From Melanocharis versteri (taxonomy: Eukaryota; Chordata; Aves; Passeriformes; Melanocharitidae), in assembly GCA_013397845.1 (NCBI GenBank), contig VZTG01001029.1, positions 274,788 through 338,787 of the forward strand: 64,000 bases of DNA, written 5' to 3'. This document shows positions 39,401 to 51,400 of this stretch, one piece after another. The translations under genes and the position numbers were made by a program. Numbering within the stretch: position 1 is the stretch's first letter; every line of letters begins with the position of its first letter. The notes under the pieces are model-generated. The model worked only from the letters and a program-made list of their open reading frames with translations, ran no database searches and was not told the DNA's origin.

Positions 39401-42400
39401 ATGTGATGAGACAGCAGTTCAAAAATGGTATCTGTGTGGTGGTGGAAATTGAAATGAGGGAAACTAACATGTAGAAAGTCATGCAATAAACTTACAAGGT
39501 AAGCTGTATATTGAAATAGTTTAGCAGTGTCATGCAGTATGACTGCAGGGAGCAGGCATAAGAGTCAAAGATAATTAAAGGCAGCTGTCAGATGAAACCA
39601 TAGCAGAGCCCATACTCCAAGGGAGCACATCTGCTGTGTTCCAGCTGCTGCCAAGCCTTGACTCCACAGCCCAGACTAGAGCTAGTCCAGGGCAACCTCA
39701 CCTGAAATGGATATAAGGTGGGCATCGGGTCCTTGGTGCCTGGACTTTACAAGTCTACTCTTACATGTCTGTTCTATTTACTCTCTGAATTTGGATCTCT
39801 ACTCTTTAAAAATCAAACACCCCCCACCAAACAAAAATTTAAAAAAACCCCAAATGAACCAACCAACAGCTCCCAAAAAACAACAAACCTTGGTAAAGTT
39901 GGCACATTTCTGACAAAAGTGGCGCTCTGTTGAGATGGTGCTAAAACTCGGATTTGCCCTACAGAAATTGACTTGTTAAGTGTGCAGATCTGCAGCTACC
40001 ATAATATGTATTCCATTATTTCTTACTCGGGCACCAATTTATAATGGGATCCAACCTGCAAAGAAGTTGAGGGAACAAGTTCCCAGTATTTCTCATGTCC
40101 AGAGGAAGCTTCTGCAAATACAGGTTACAAATCTGCAATAGGCACTGACAGTAAAAGCTAAGCGCGTGTGTCTGAAGCACATCCCTTGTGCAATGGGGTC
40201 TGCATTGGCAACTATTGTGAGAGTTGCCGTTGTTAAACAGGTGACTGTGGGCTATTCTCACTAGTTTGGATCTCCAGCATGTTTAACTAACATATAGTGG
40301 TTAACTAAACCATGGTTCTATCCATTAGCATTTCCCTTCTTATGTATTGGTAGTTAAGTGGCATAATGTGAAAACTTCCAAAAAATCAGTAGGAGATGAA
40401 TAAAATAATAAAATCCTCTAAGAATGTTAGCGAGATTTCTTAGTTTGTTTACCAAGTAGCATAAAAACCCTTTCTCTTACCCAAGCAGTCTTTAGTATAC
40501 TTGATCTGTGATAACGTACCATTGCGATGTCATTTTTTGAAGGCTGCTTTTAGTTGAAGCGAGTGGGTACAGATGTGTAAATAAAAGCTCTTGTTCTTAT
40601 GTTAGACACTGCTCATCATATTTTCTTGTGCTGCCTGAGAAAATAATGTTAAGAAGCAAATGTCAGTTTTGTTCTGTTTGTAAAACTAAGAATGTCTTAA
40701 TAGTAATGTTTAATGAAAAAAAGCTGCATAAATATTGAATCTTCTAATGCTTCCCTCAAACCACATGCACAATATTGGACACAAACTGAGTAAGTTGCAG
40801 TGATGCAGCCATCTTTTGGGCTTGTACTTGGAATTTGAAAACTCAACCTGGCCTTCCTCTTTTTAGAGTATCCACATAAATATGGACCACAAGGAGGTTG
40901 TGCAGATCATTCAGTATTTGAAAGAATGCAGAAGTACCAGATGACTGGTATAGAAGAACCAACAACAGAGGTACAACAAAGGCTAATGGATTATGTTGAT
41001 TAGTAGTTAGTGTGATAACTTCCTATTTCTTGTATGTTGTCTCTTTTACTTTTGGTGAGCTATCATCCCTCCACATTGTGAGATACTAAATTATTGCTGG
41101 AGGTTTCTTTTTAACATAATTTTTCTAAATTCTTTTTCTCATTGCTTCTGTAGCGAAGATGTGCTACTTGTAGTCTTAGTGAATCCTACACTATCTCAAA
41201 TTTTTCAACAGTTAGAATTTTAGATGGATGTGGAAATCAAGCTTGAAATGAGGAATATACCTTATTGCAATTGAGAAGGAAGAGTTTCCAGATCCCTTGA
41301 TCTCGAAGTAATACATTGGTTCTAAAGAGTAATAACTTCTAGATTTTCAAGTTACGTTAATGTAACACACTCGGGATATCTGAGTGCTTTCAGTGGAAAA
41401 TTAAGTGATATTGGTGGGAGGGTCTTCCTAACAACCCTGTGAGCTTGCAGGGGTTACAGCACGTTACAGATTGGTTGCTGTGAGAGGTAAGTGTCCTGTG
41501 GAAGGAATTGTGTACCTGGGTAGAGTCCCACAGCGGGTTGCATTCGGGTTTGCACCACATGTCATGAAATATTTTTTTTTTTCCAATGGCAAGTTACTGG
41601 GTTTCTTTTAGACTTAGCTGTGTTCTGAGCTGTTCCAAGTCTTGGCATAATTTTGTGGTGTCAGCTAAATATATACCAAGAAAACTATGCAATATGGCTT
41701 GTTAAATAGCATCAGCAACTTAGTTTATTTATGTTGTGACTCCAGAAATTGTCAACATTAATGCACTTTTTAGCATTGGTAACAATAACATGCTTTGCCA
41801 AAAATTTGCTTGTAAAACTCTATGGAGAGAGAGGGCCATCAACCAGTGAGTGCTGTAAGGCCAGTGTGCTACCAGATACCTCTTTGACTAACCAGTGTTC
41901 CTTTAACTTCATGTTCAGTGTCCCATTTGTTCCATGCTGAAGTGCTTAAACATTTCTGTTTGCTGAGGTAGCTGATTAAGGTAATTACATTTTGAAATAA
42001 CTGGTGTTAGGGAAGGTGCAGTTAAGTCCCACCAGTGCTGATTTTTTTCCTAACCTGCCAACTGTTTCTTTATCTTAGAAAAGGATTATAAAAAATCCAA
42101 AGATCACATGAATGGAAAAAAAAAAATCTATGTAACATTGACTGCCTTTTGTAATATAAAATGAAATGCAGAGAGAGCTTTTGCTAAGATTATGTTCAAA
42201 GTATTTGAAAACTGAGTATAATGTATTTAATTCTTAAGATTCATTAAACTTTGCAAATTAAAGAAAAAGAATGAAAATCTGTTTAGAACCATTGTTATTT
42301 TTAGATAATCTAGTGCAGCAGTGTAGATCTACAAAATAAATGTATTTCTTTCCTTCATATGTAGAAGCATGTTGAAGAGCCTAAGAAGGATGATCCACAG

Positions 42401-45400
42401 CTTTTGAGAAAAAAGCGTGCCACTCAGGCTGAAAAAAACACATGTCAGCTGTATATCCAGACTGATCACTTATTCTACAAGCATTATGGAACCAGGGAAG
42501 CTGTAATTGCACAGGTATTTCCAATAATTTTGTTTTAAATCACCTGCTTTTACTTCATGTAGTCCTGATAAATTTTGTGTAACTTATTTGCATGTATTTT
42601 TGCTTATTTACTTTATAATGTCTTGTTTCATTTGTCAAAGTGGTCTTGACATAATTGAAACAGCGTTTTTTATTTTGCTAAAAAGATGCAGTTTCTGTGA
42701 CAAAAGTCCTGGGCACTTGTGCCTCCTTTAATGGCAGCTGTGGTGTGTTTAGCACCTCTGAGCAGGACTTGCAGTCTGACTGTTCTCAATTCTTACTCAG
42801 AAAAATATTTCCTGAAGAGTTCTGTCCTGTTTGACAGCCTGCCAAGCCTCTGTTTTAACACTTGCCTAGGCTTCCCTTTGAAATTCCAGCTCAAAACACT
42901 GTGAGCTAATGATGCTGAGATCTATTCCTGTAGTATCTGATGTAGTGGATGGTTAAAAAAGCACTGGCAGCTAAAGGCAGATGCTTTTCATTTGTCAATA
43001 TGCTATTAACTGGGAAAAGGGTCGATTTGATTTAGTGTTTTTGCTGGTAATTTGCTAAAAATAAGCATGTTAACATACTTCTCCTGAAGTCGGAGGTTTC
43101 ACTGCCACTTGCAGATCTGAATTTTACTGTTTATTCATCACACTGTATGTAGGCAATTTGAGTAACATTTTTCAAAGCTCGGAAGTCACCTTCAAAATCA
43201 GCTTTTTAGGGAGTTAGCATTTCTGTGTGCTCTTAGAAAAGGTAAATTATTAGATTTTTCACATATTTACCAGAAATAAAAGAATAATTCTTAGCAAGTA
43301 AATATTTTTCTCCGAGAAAGAAATATAGTGCTTTGAATACAATTTCAACTACAGTGTTGTCTTACCAAAGCAGTGAATAAAGGAGTATCACAAACAGCTA
43401 TCTGAAAGTTGATGGAATTATGTGTTAAAAAAAGGCAAATGGCAAAATCCTTTGGTGGTATCTGGCATGGTGGTGGTGCAGGTGCTGGTAGTGATTTATT
43501 TCCATTATGGGCCATCATTTAATTCAAAAGGCCTGCTTAAAAGTTCCTACAGCACAGTATCATATTGTAGAAGTGTAGGCCTTGCAGCTGTTGCTGTTTA
43601 TGATGAGCTGTAGTGTAGTGCATAGATCTCTGAACTGCAGATACTTTTGTTTTTTGACAGATTTCCAGCCATGTTAAAGCGATTGACACAATTTACCAGT
43701 CAACAGATTTTTCAGGGATCCGTAACATCAGCTTCATGGTGAAACGAATCAGAGTAAGTTGTGTTGGAAATGCTTTCAGCTTCACTGATGCTGCTTGGAG
43801 GCTGTATTCTTCAAATATCCTGTTTCTGTTCACTTGTACCCATTTATTGTTTTATAACAGTTCTTTAGCACAAGTGTCTCTGCAGTAAACGATGCCCTAA
43901 ACCATTTATTTGGTTTGAGTTTAGGGTTTATTGTCAAAAGCCCACTACTTCTGTTTTTAAGCTGTAGTCAGTTTTTCTATAGGAATCAACATATTAAGCT
44001 TCAGCACTGTTGTTGTGTGGTGAATAGACTATTGCTATTCTCCAAGAACTTTAATACTAAAAGAGATAATGGCTATCCAGGTTGAGACTTCCTTGTAAAA
44101 GTGATAGTTTAGGAGGATAAATACAAATTTTTGGGTACTGATGGGAAGGAAATAGAAGGAAATAAGAGAATGGGGATTTACTACACAAATGCAATTCTTC
44201 ATTTATTGTAGCACTTTGTTCTCCAAATATTGGGGTGGTAATTTACAATCAAGGCTTTTAAATTTTAAGCAATGTGCAAGTGGAAATGAATTGTGTCTTA
44301 CAGTTTGTTTCAATTTACTTTTAGATTAACACAACCGTAGATGAGAAGGACTCTTCCAATCCCTTTAGATTTCCTAACATTGGTGTGGAAAAGTTTCTGG
44401 AACTGAACTCAGAACAGAATCATGATGATTATTGCTTGGCCTATGTGTTTACAGACCGTGATTTTGATGATGGAGTCCTTGGTCTGGCTTGGGTTGGAGC
44501 TCCTTCAGGTAATTCTATACAAGCCTTCAGTGCTATGAGATAAAGTATTGTAGGCAGGCACTAGAAGAAAGGTAGAAACCGTATATTTTAAATTGACAGC
44601 AAATACACAAAAAATCTCCCAGCTTTTCACAATTTTGGTTGGGTATGGTTTAATTTTATTTTTAGTATATTGTGTCATTTCAATTCATCTTTTGTATTTC
44701 TGATGAGCAGGATATGAACAATAAAGAAAAGTATATTTATTTTGTTATATAGTGGTGATACTACTTGGATTGCTCTTTATTTATGGTAAGTATGAATGAC
44801 CAGTAATGTGACAGATGAAACAAGTATTTCTGCTCTATATAAACAGAGCTTACTACTATGCAGTTTAAATGTTGTAGTAGAACTACACTGCAGAACCTTT
44901 AGGTTTTCTAGGTAGTACTGAAAGAATTTTTTTTTTTAAACGAGTGACATCTTGTTCTGGGAGATAACAGAATAATTATTATGTGACTCTTCTTGAACTG
45001 ATTCTCATTAGTTTCAGACTAGTTGGGTATTTTGGGTCTAAAGTGTGTCCTTTGATGTAAAAAAATCTCAATCTGTGAGACTTCGCAAGAGACTGGGTAC
45101 CTTAACGAGAACATTATTGAGAGCTTTAACAGAATTTGAGTAATGGTGGAAGAAACATGAAACTGTTCATAAGGGGTAAGAGATCAATAGACTCATGACT
45201 GCAGTTGATATGTTAGAGTGACCTGTGTGGACTAACCTTAGTGACTCTGGAAGAACCATAGGAAAAATAATGCCCAGATGGTGAATAGAAATGAGAAATT
45301 GGGTCTGTGGTAACTATTCTAGTGTACACACTGAGCAAGCACAGGATGAATTGGAATGTGCAGTCCATAAACACTGCTTCCAAAACTGAATTTTATTGAG

Positions 45401-48400
45401 AAAAATTAAGATCTGAAGAGATTCTGATCCTTAACACACATAGTGACATAGATTAAATGGGATATGTCACTAAATCAAAATTTTACTTGAGAAAGGAAAA
45501 CTTCTTCAGAGTGGTTTTTAGACATCATTTACATTAGCGATAGAATAACTGAATTTTAGAACATTAATAATGCTTCAGTAAAAACTCAAGTTATGGAAAA
45601 ATTTGGTGAATTTAAAGTCAACATTTTGGGAATTTTCCAAACAGGAAGTGTGAGGCACTTGACTGCCAACCTTCTAAACATGGGTCTCATTAACCAACAC
45701 ATCAAAAGCATTTTCAGCTTTAGTTTGTACTCTTTCTGACAATGATAAATAGATAATGTTAGGCATTTTATCTAAATGCTCTTGCTATGAGAGAGGATCT
45801 CCGAATTTACCGTGGATTTTTTTACTCTGTGAAATCCAAATGGGATGTAGATTGCAGCTACTTCTATTGGACATTGCACCCTGCTAGTCTTGTACTATAG
45901 GTATGATGAAATAAGGGCTTGTCCATTCAGTGAATGCCCTAAATAGCTCTCAAAAGCTATTCTAAACCAGCTAACTTCGTGTGCAAATGTATCCAATCCG
46001 TGTTGAGAGCATTAGTGTGAATAAATCTAATCTACTTTCAAGGTTGTGTTGATATTCATTATAGAGAAGAACACTTAGCCTGTAAACCTGCAGAGGCAGA
46101 CTGTTTGTTGCTCTGGATGTCAGTAGACAAATAACACTTCTTTCCCTAAATGTGTGACTGTTGTACTTTCGTGTGAATGCAGGGAGCTCTGGTGGAATAT
46201 GTGAGAAAAGCAAATTGTATTCGGATGGCAAGAAGAAGTCTCTGAACACTGGAATCATCACTGTCCAGAACTATGGCTCTCATGTGCCTCCCAAGGTTTC
46301 TCACATTACTTTTGCACATGAGGTTGGGCATAACTTTGGTTCCCCTGTAAGTATTATTGGTGATCTGTTAACTCACTCTCAGCCATTCCATAGGGCAGGA
46401 TTTACAAATGGAGGTTTTACTTCCTGTAAACAAGGAAAGCAGAATCCTGACTCCATGAGCATATGTGCACATATGTTGTATATGAACAAAATGGATGACA
46501 ACTGAGCCCTTTTATGAGTATTTGACAACACTGGTGCAACCGTGCATTTTGTGAATTTTTATTTATAGTAGCTCAGTTCCTTACAAAGGTACTTTATTAT
46601 TGTTCCCTACATACTTCCCTGTCTTTACGAAGAGTAGGGTCACACGCATCTTGTTAAATGTATTGTACTTTATCTGGTAGAGGAGGAAGAAGCACTGCAA
46701 AATTGATTAAGATGACACTTTATTCAACAAGTGGCTCATGTTTATGTTAGATTATTTATACCTACAAATTTATGTAAGAAAATAGTGGAGGGAATTAGGA
46801 TACCATGAAGAATGTTTTTGAGCAGAACTGTTTCACAGTCATTTAGGGATGCAACTTGTTTGTGGCAAGCTTGAAAGCATGAGGCTTTTTGTTTTGCCAA
46901 TGTGTAATGCATTTCATTCCTCATGCTGGATATTGTACATGTAGTCACTGGCTGACAGACTCCTGCTCTGTTTTGAAGTTCTCTTTGTACCTCCCTCAAA
47001 GCAAACAAGAATGGACTGTGGTTTCTGTTAACTCCTCCTGCTTTTATTCCACAGAGTGCTGATTACTCTTTTGTGATCATAAAGCCACCTTTTTTAGGAG
47101 ATGGCAGCTTTTCCATGGCAGTACTCATTCCGGGACATGCACTTGGGGGTACATTACCAAGAATGCAAATAAGATGAAACTTAAGAAATTAAATACTTGC
47201 TACTGTTGTCTTGGGGTAAAAAAACCAGCAACAGAACAGAGAACCCAAAATCAAACCTTGGGTTTACATACAGTTTTTGTATTGAAAGGAGCCTGAGAGT
47301 GTAAGATAGTGGTTTGTTTTTATTTTTTTTTATTCTGTTAAGGCTACCAAATCCAGATTACTTTTGCACCTGCCATGATTAAGATGGTTGTAAAATATTT
47401 GTTTTGCAGCATGATTCTGGAATGGAGTGCACTCCTGGAGAATCCAAGAACTTGGGACAGAAGGAAAATGGCAATTTTATAATGTATGCCAGAGCTACGT
47501 CTGGGGACAAACTTAACAACAATAAGTTCTCTATCTGTAGCATTCGAAATATCAGCCAAGTTCTTGAGAAAAAGAGAAATAATTGTTTTGTTGGTATGTA
47601 TTTAATTCTCCTGAAAGCACAATGGCTAAGATATTACTGTAATGCTTAATTAAAAATTTCTTTTATTTATTTTTATTTATCTTAATTTTTTAATTTACTG
47701 AAAGATTCTGCAAGTAAAGAATTGAATTTGAGATCTCCAGTACTGTGTCAAGTTCTGGGCTGCCCAGCACAGAAACAGCAGGATATACTGGAGTGAGTCC
47801 AGCAAAGGGCCACAAAGATTATTAAGGGATTGGAGCATCTGACATAGGAGGGGAGTCCAAGAGAGCCTGTTTAGTGTGGAGCAGAGAAGGCTGGGAGAGG
47901 CTCTTCTCTGTCTTTGTAAATGGCTGGTGGGAGGGAGTAAACAAACAGGGTCAGACTGGTTTCCGTCATGCTCATTGTGAAAGGACTAGAGGTAAGGAGC
48001 ACATATTAAACTGCAGGGAATCCTATTTAGACACTAAAAAGAATTTTGCATGACTTTTTCTTTCTGGAGTATGATGTGTGAGCACTCACAAATTTTGTGA
48101 GCTTGTGCTCACATAGGTTTGCACATCTACTTAGTAGGTTTGGATTTTGAAGTAGCTCACCCCAGTGCCATCAGCCTTTGCCTTAAGGTCCTGTGGCTGT
48201 TAAAGGAGTGCAGGAAATGATGCAGCTCCCTTGGAGACTGAGCAGAAAGCTTGTTCTTACACTCCCACTGTTATCAGCCAAAACCTTTCACTCAGAGGCT
48301 TAAATTTCTATGAATTGTGGGAATGATTGAGCTGGGTGGCAAGCAGTAATGCAAGTTGACTTGAACCCTAGTCTAAAGTCCAACTTGACCAGGCTCTTTC

Positions 48401-51400
48401 AGTCATGATTAGCTGGGTGCTTGTTAGGGTTTATAAGTATTTGCATATTCTTTATACTGCTTTGTACATAAATATACTGGCATTTTTTAGAGTCTGGGCA
48501 GCCCATCTGTGGTAATGGACTGGTTGAACAAGGAGAACAGTGTGATTGTGGATACAGTGACCAGTGTAAAGATGACTGCTGTTATGATGCAAACCAACCA
48601 GAAGATAAAAAGTGCAAGTTAAGACCAGGCAAAAACTGCAGGTATTGTGCATGTGTGTTACACTACAGTTTAATTTTAGGCATTTAGTGGGAACTTTAAT
48701 GGGTATTTCAGAATCTGAATCTGCTTACCTGCTTGCACTTTTATGGAAGTATTGATTTTGTTTAAAATGCTTTATACAATGAGTGGGGAGTTCATAAGCA
48801 TAATTATGCTATGGGAAAGATTATTTTCAAGTCACCTTTTGATTAGCACAAATCAGGAATTTGTTGAGTGGTTGAGTAAGTTTCAGGGTGAGTAGTTTGG
48901 AATGGTTCATGCTTTTTCTTGGTATCCACAATTTGTGTTTCTTTCCAGCCCCAGCCAAGGCCCGTGTTGCACTGCCCAGTGTGATTTCAAAACGAGGGCA
49001 GATAAGTGTCGGAATGACTCTGACTGTGCTAAGGAAGGAATGTGTAATGGTGTCAGTGCTCTCTGCCCAGTATCTGAACCCAAAGAAAACTTCACAGTGT
49101 GCAACAGGAACACCCAAGTTTGCATAAAGGGGGTATGGTTTTTACAGTCTTATGTATCTGCTAGAGTTGTTTATTGCAGGGCACTGTACTGAGAATTGAT
49201 AAGGTTTCTGTACTTACTGCAGAGGAGTGCAAGCTCAGTCTTTTTTTCAGTGTAGATGTTTGATTTATTGGTGTCAGTCAAAATAACAGTGAGATTAAGA
49301 AGTAGGTAACAAATCCCAAGGTAGCTATACTGTCTGAGAAACATTTAAAGTTTTTTGTAAAAATCAGGATTGTGAAAGTGTTTTATTTTCTAGTTCCACC
49401 TTTTCACTTTTCTTCAGTCTTGGTCAATGATTCTGTTGCCTTAGAAAACTGGATATGCTGTCAGTAGAGGTTGAATTTGGTTTATTGGCAATACGCAGTT
49501 CCTCCAAACATGTACATATAGCACTGATGTGCAAGCATATGGAATTAGAATTATTCTGAACTGCCATTAGTTTCCTGGGTTAAAGAGAACAATAGCAGTT
49601 GCTATGAAATATTGATGGGAAGTCTCTTATAAATTGATTTGTGTTTACTTGGAAGCACACACAAGCAAAAATCATCCTCTTAAAGACCTGTAACTTGTGT
49701 TGCTGTAAGTCTTTTTTCCACAGTCCAGGTTTTTAGTCAAATACTGATTGTAATATTTTTCAGCTAATTTATAGCCACCATAAAGATAAAGGAATTGTCT
49801 TTGTATAGTTACTGATTTTGAAACAAGATTATAAATACACTGAACTTGGAGTTTGAAGGATCCTCACACAGTGAAATTAAACACAGAATCTTTTCTCCAT
49901 TAATTTTTATTATTTTCGAAGAGAAATATTTGTGTTTCAAACACACATTTGTGTTTGATTTATTTTTCTACCCATGGTTTTTAGTAGTCATGTTTCAGTG
50001 TGAATTGCAGTGCTCTGGGTGTTTTGCAGGGTACTCTGAGGTTATAAAAGAAGATACTGTGTTAAAAAATAAGATAGGGTAAATCACCTTTTAAAAAAAA
50101 CTAGAAAATATGCCAGAATATTGAAGTTGAATAACTGTAACAATTTTTTGTTTATAAGCTTTGCAAAAAAATTGTAGCAGTTGCTTTTATTGATAAGCAT
50201 CTTTAGACCTATGATTATGCTTTCAGATATTAATTTTTAATATCTTTCCTAATGTCAGTGTGCTTAAAAGTGAAATTGATTTTTGTGTTGCTGTGCTTTT
50301 GTCTCTCACAGCAATGTGCTGGCTCTATCTGTGAGAAGCACGGCTTGGAGGAGTGCACATGTGCTAGTTCAGATGGCAAGGATGATAGAGAACTGTGCCA
50401 TGTCTGCTGCATGAGAAAAAGTAAGATTTGTCTGAATCATAAGTGTAAATAGAGCAGAAGGGGTCTGAGGAACCTGCTCATGGTGTTTGCACTTGAGTTT
50501 TTGTTAACTTTGAGAGCATTTTGTTCATACATAGTTTGGCAGACAATGCATTGTGTTTTGTAGGAAATAAACAATATATTTTGCATTATTACAGATTAAT
50601 AGAAAAGCATTTTGAACAATTGAACACTAGGGTGGGTATTCATGCACAGATGTCTTAATACAGTAATGGTTTGATTAATTTGTATTCACTTTTCAGTGGA
50701 CCCAGCTACTTGTGCAAGCACAGGCTCGAGCCGATGGCAGGAATACTTTCATCTTGAAACCATTACTTTACAACCTGGATCTCCCTGTAATGATTTCAAA
50801 GGCTACTGTGATGTGTTTATGAGGTGTCGGCTAGTAGATGCTGATGGCCCTCTAGCTAGATTAAAGAAAGCAATTTTTAATCCAGAACTATATGAAAATA
50901 TTGCAGAATGGATTGTGGTAAGTATATTTTTATATTACAAATCTAATAGGAAATGTTCTTGGTAATCAAGATTCACAGTTCATAAGTGTTGCTCTATATG
51001 GAGAGTGCTTCAGCATTTTTCAAAGTATAATTAGCCCTTGTTTTACTGGATTTTCTGTAAGCACCCTGTGTGCAACAAATAAGTTTGCTAGATTGAAGGG
51101 AATGGAAACAAACAAATAAATAGTATCTGTTAATAACCTCTATTCATTCACATTCTTAATTCACTGTTTTTTCATGTTTTAATTCTTCATATTTGAATGC
51201 TCTGACTTCTTTTAAGGAACTAAGAATTTTGATCTTTAGCATTCATCATCTTTATTGTGCTAGATGACACTTTAATAATAATATACTGGAAAAAGAGCTA
51301 GAGTGAAACACCATTGGAAAGCTGTATAGGCAATTTTGTGTAAGCTGTTGATTGTTTTATGCTTATACAGCTCTGCTGGAGTGTATCTTCTGTGAAGTAC

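Larger units (their letters stand above)
40971..46182 (+). other. ADAM10: ADAM10 introns 5-8 (between exons 5 and 9)
   Basis: Introns 40971-42364, 42515-43660, 43754-44324 and 44509-46182 surround exons 6, 7 and 8. No transposon or RNA gene was recognised. The open frames at 41749-41940, 42719-42904 and 43422-43613 have no family resemblance. Confidence 0.8.
46347..48490 (+). other. ADAM10: ADAM10 introns 9 and 10
   Basis: Introns 46347-47409 and 47594-48490 flank exon 10. Intron 9 shows nothing recognisable; intron 10 holds a CR1 fragment at about 47738-48062. Confidence 0.85.

Noticed and set aside
46161..46505. 114-codon plus frame as a separate zinc-protease gene
   Set aside because: It is ADAM10 exon 9 plus read-through into intron 9; the third zinc-ligand His is in exon 10.
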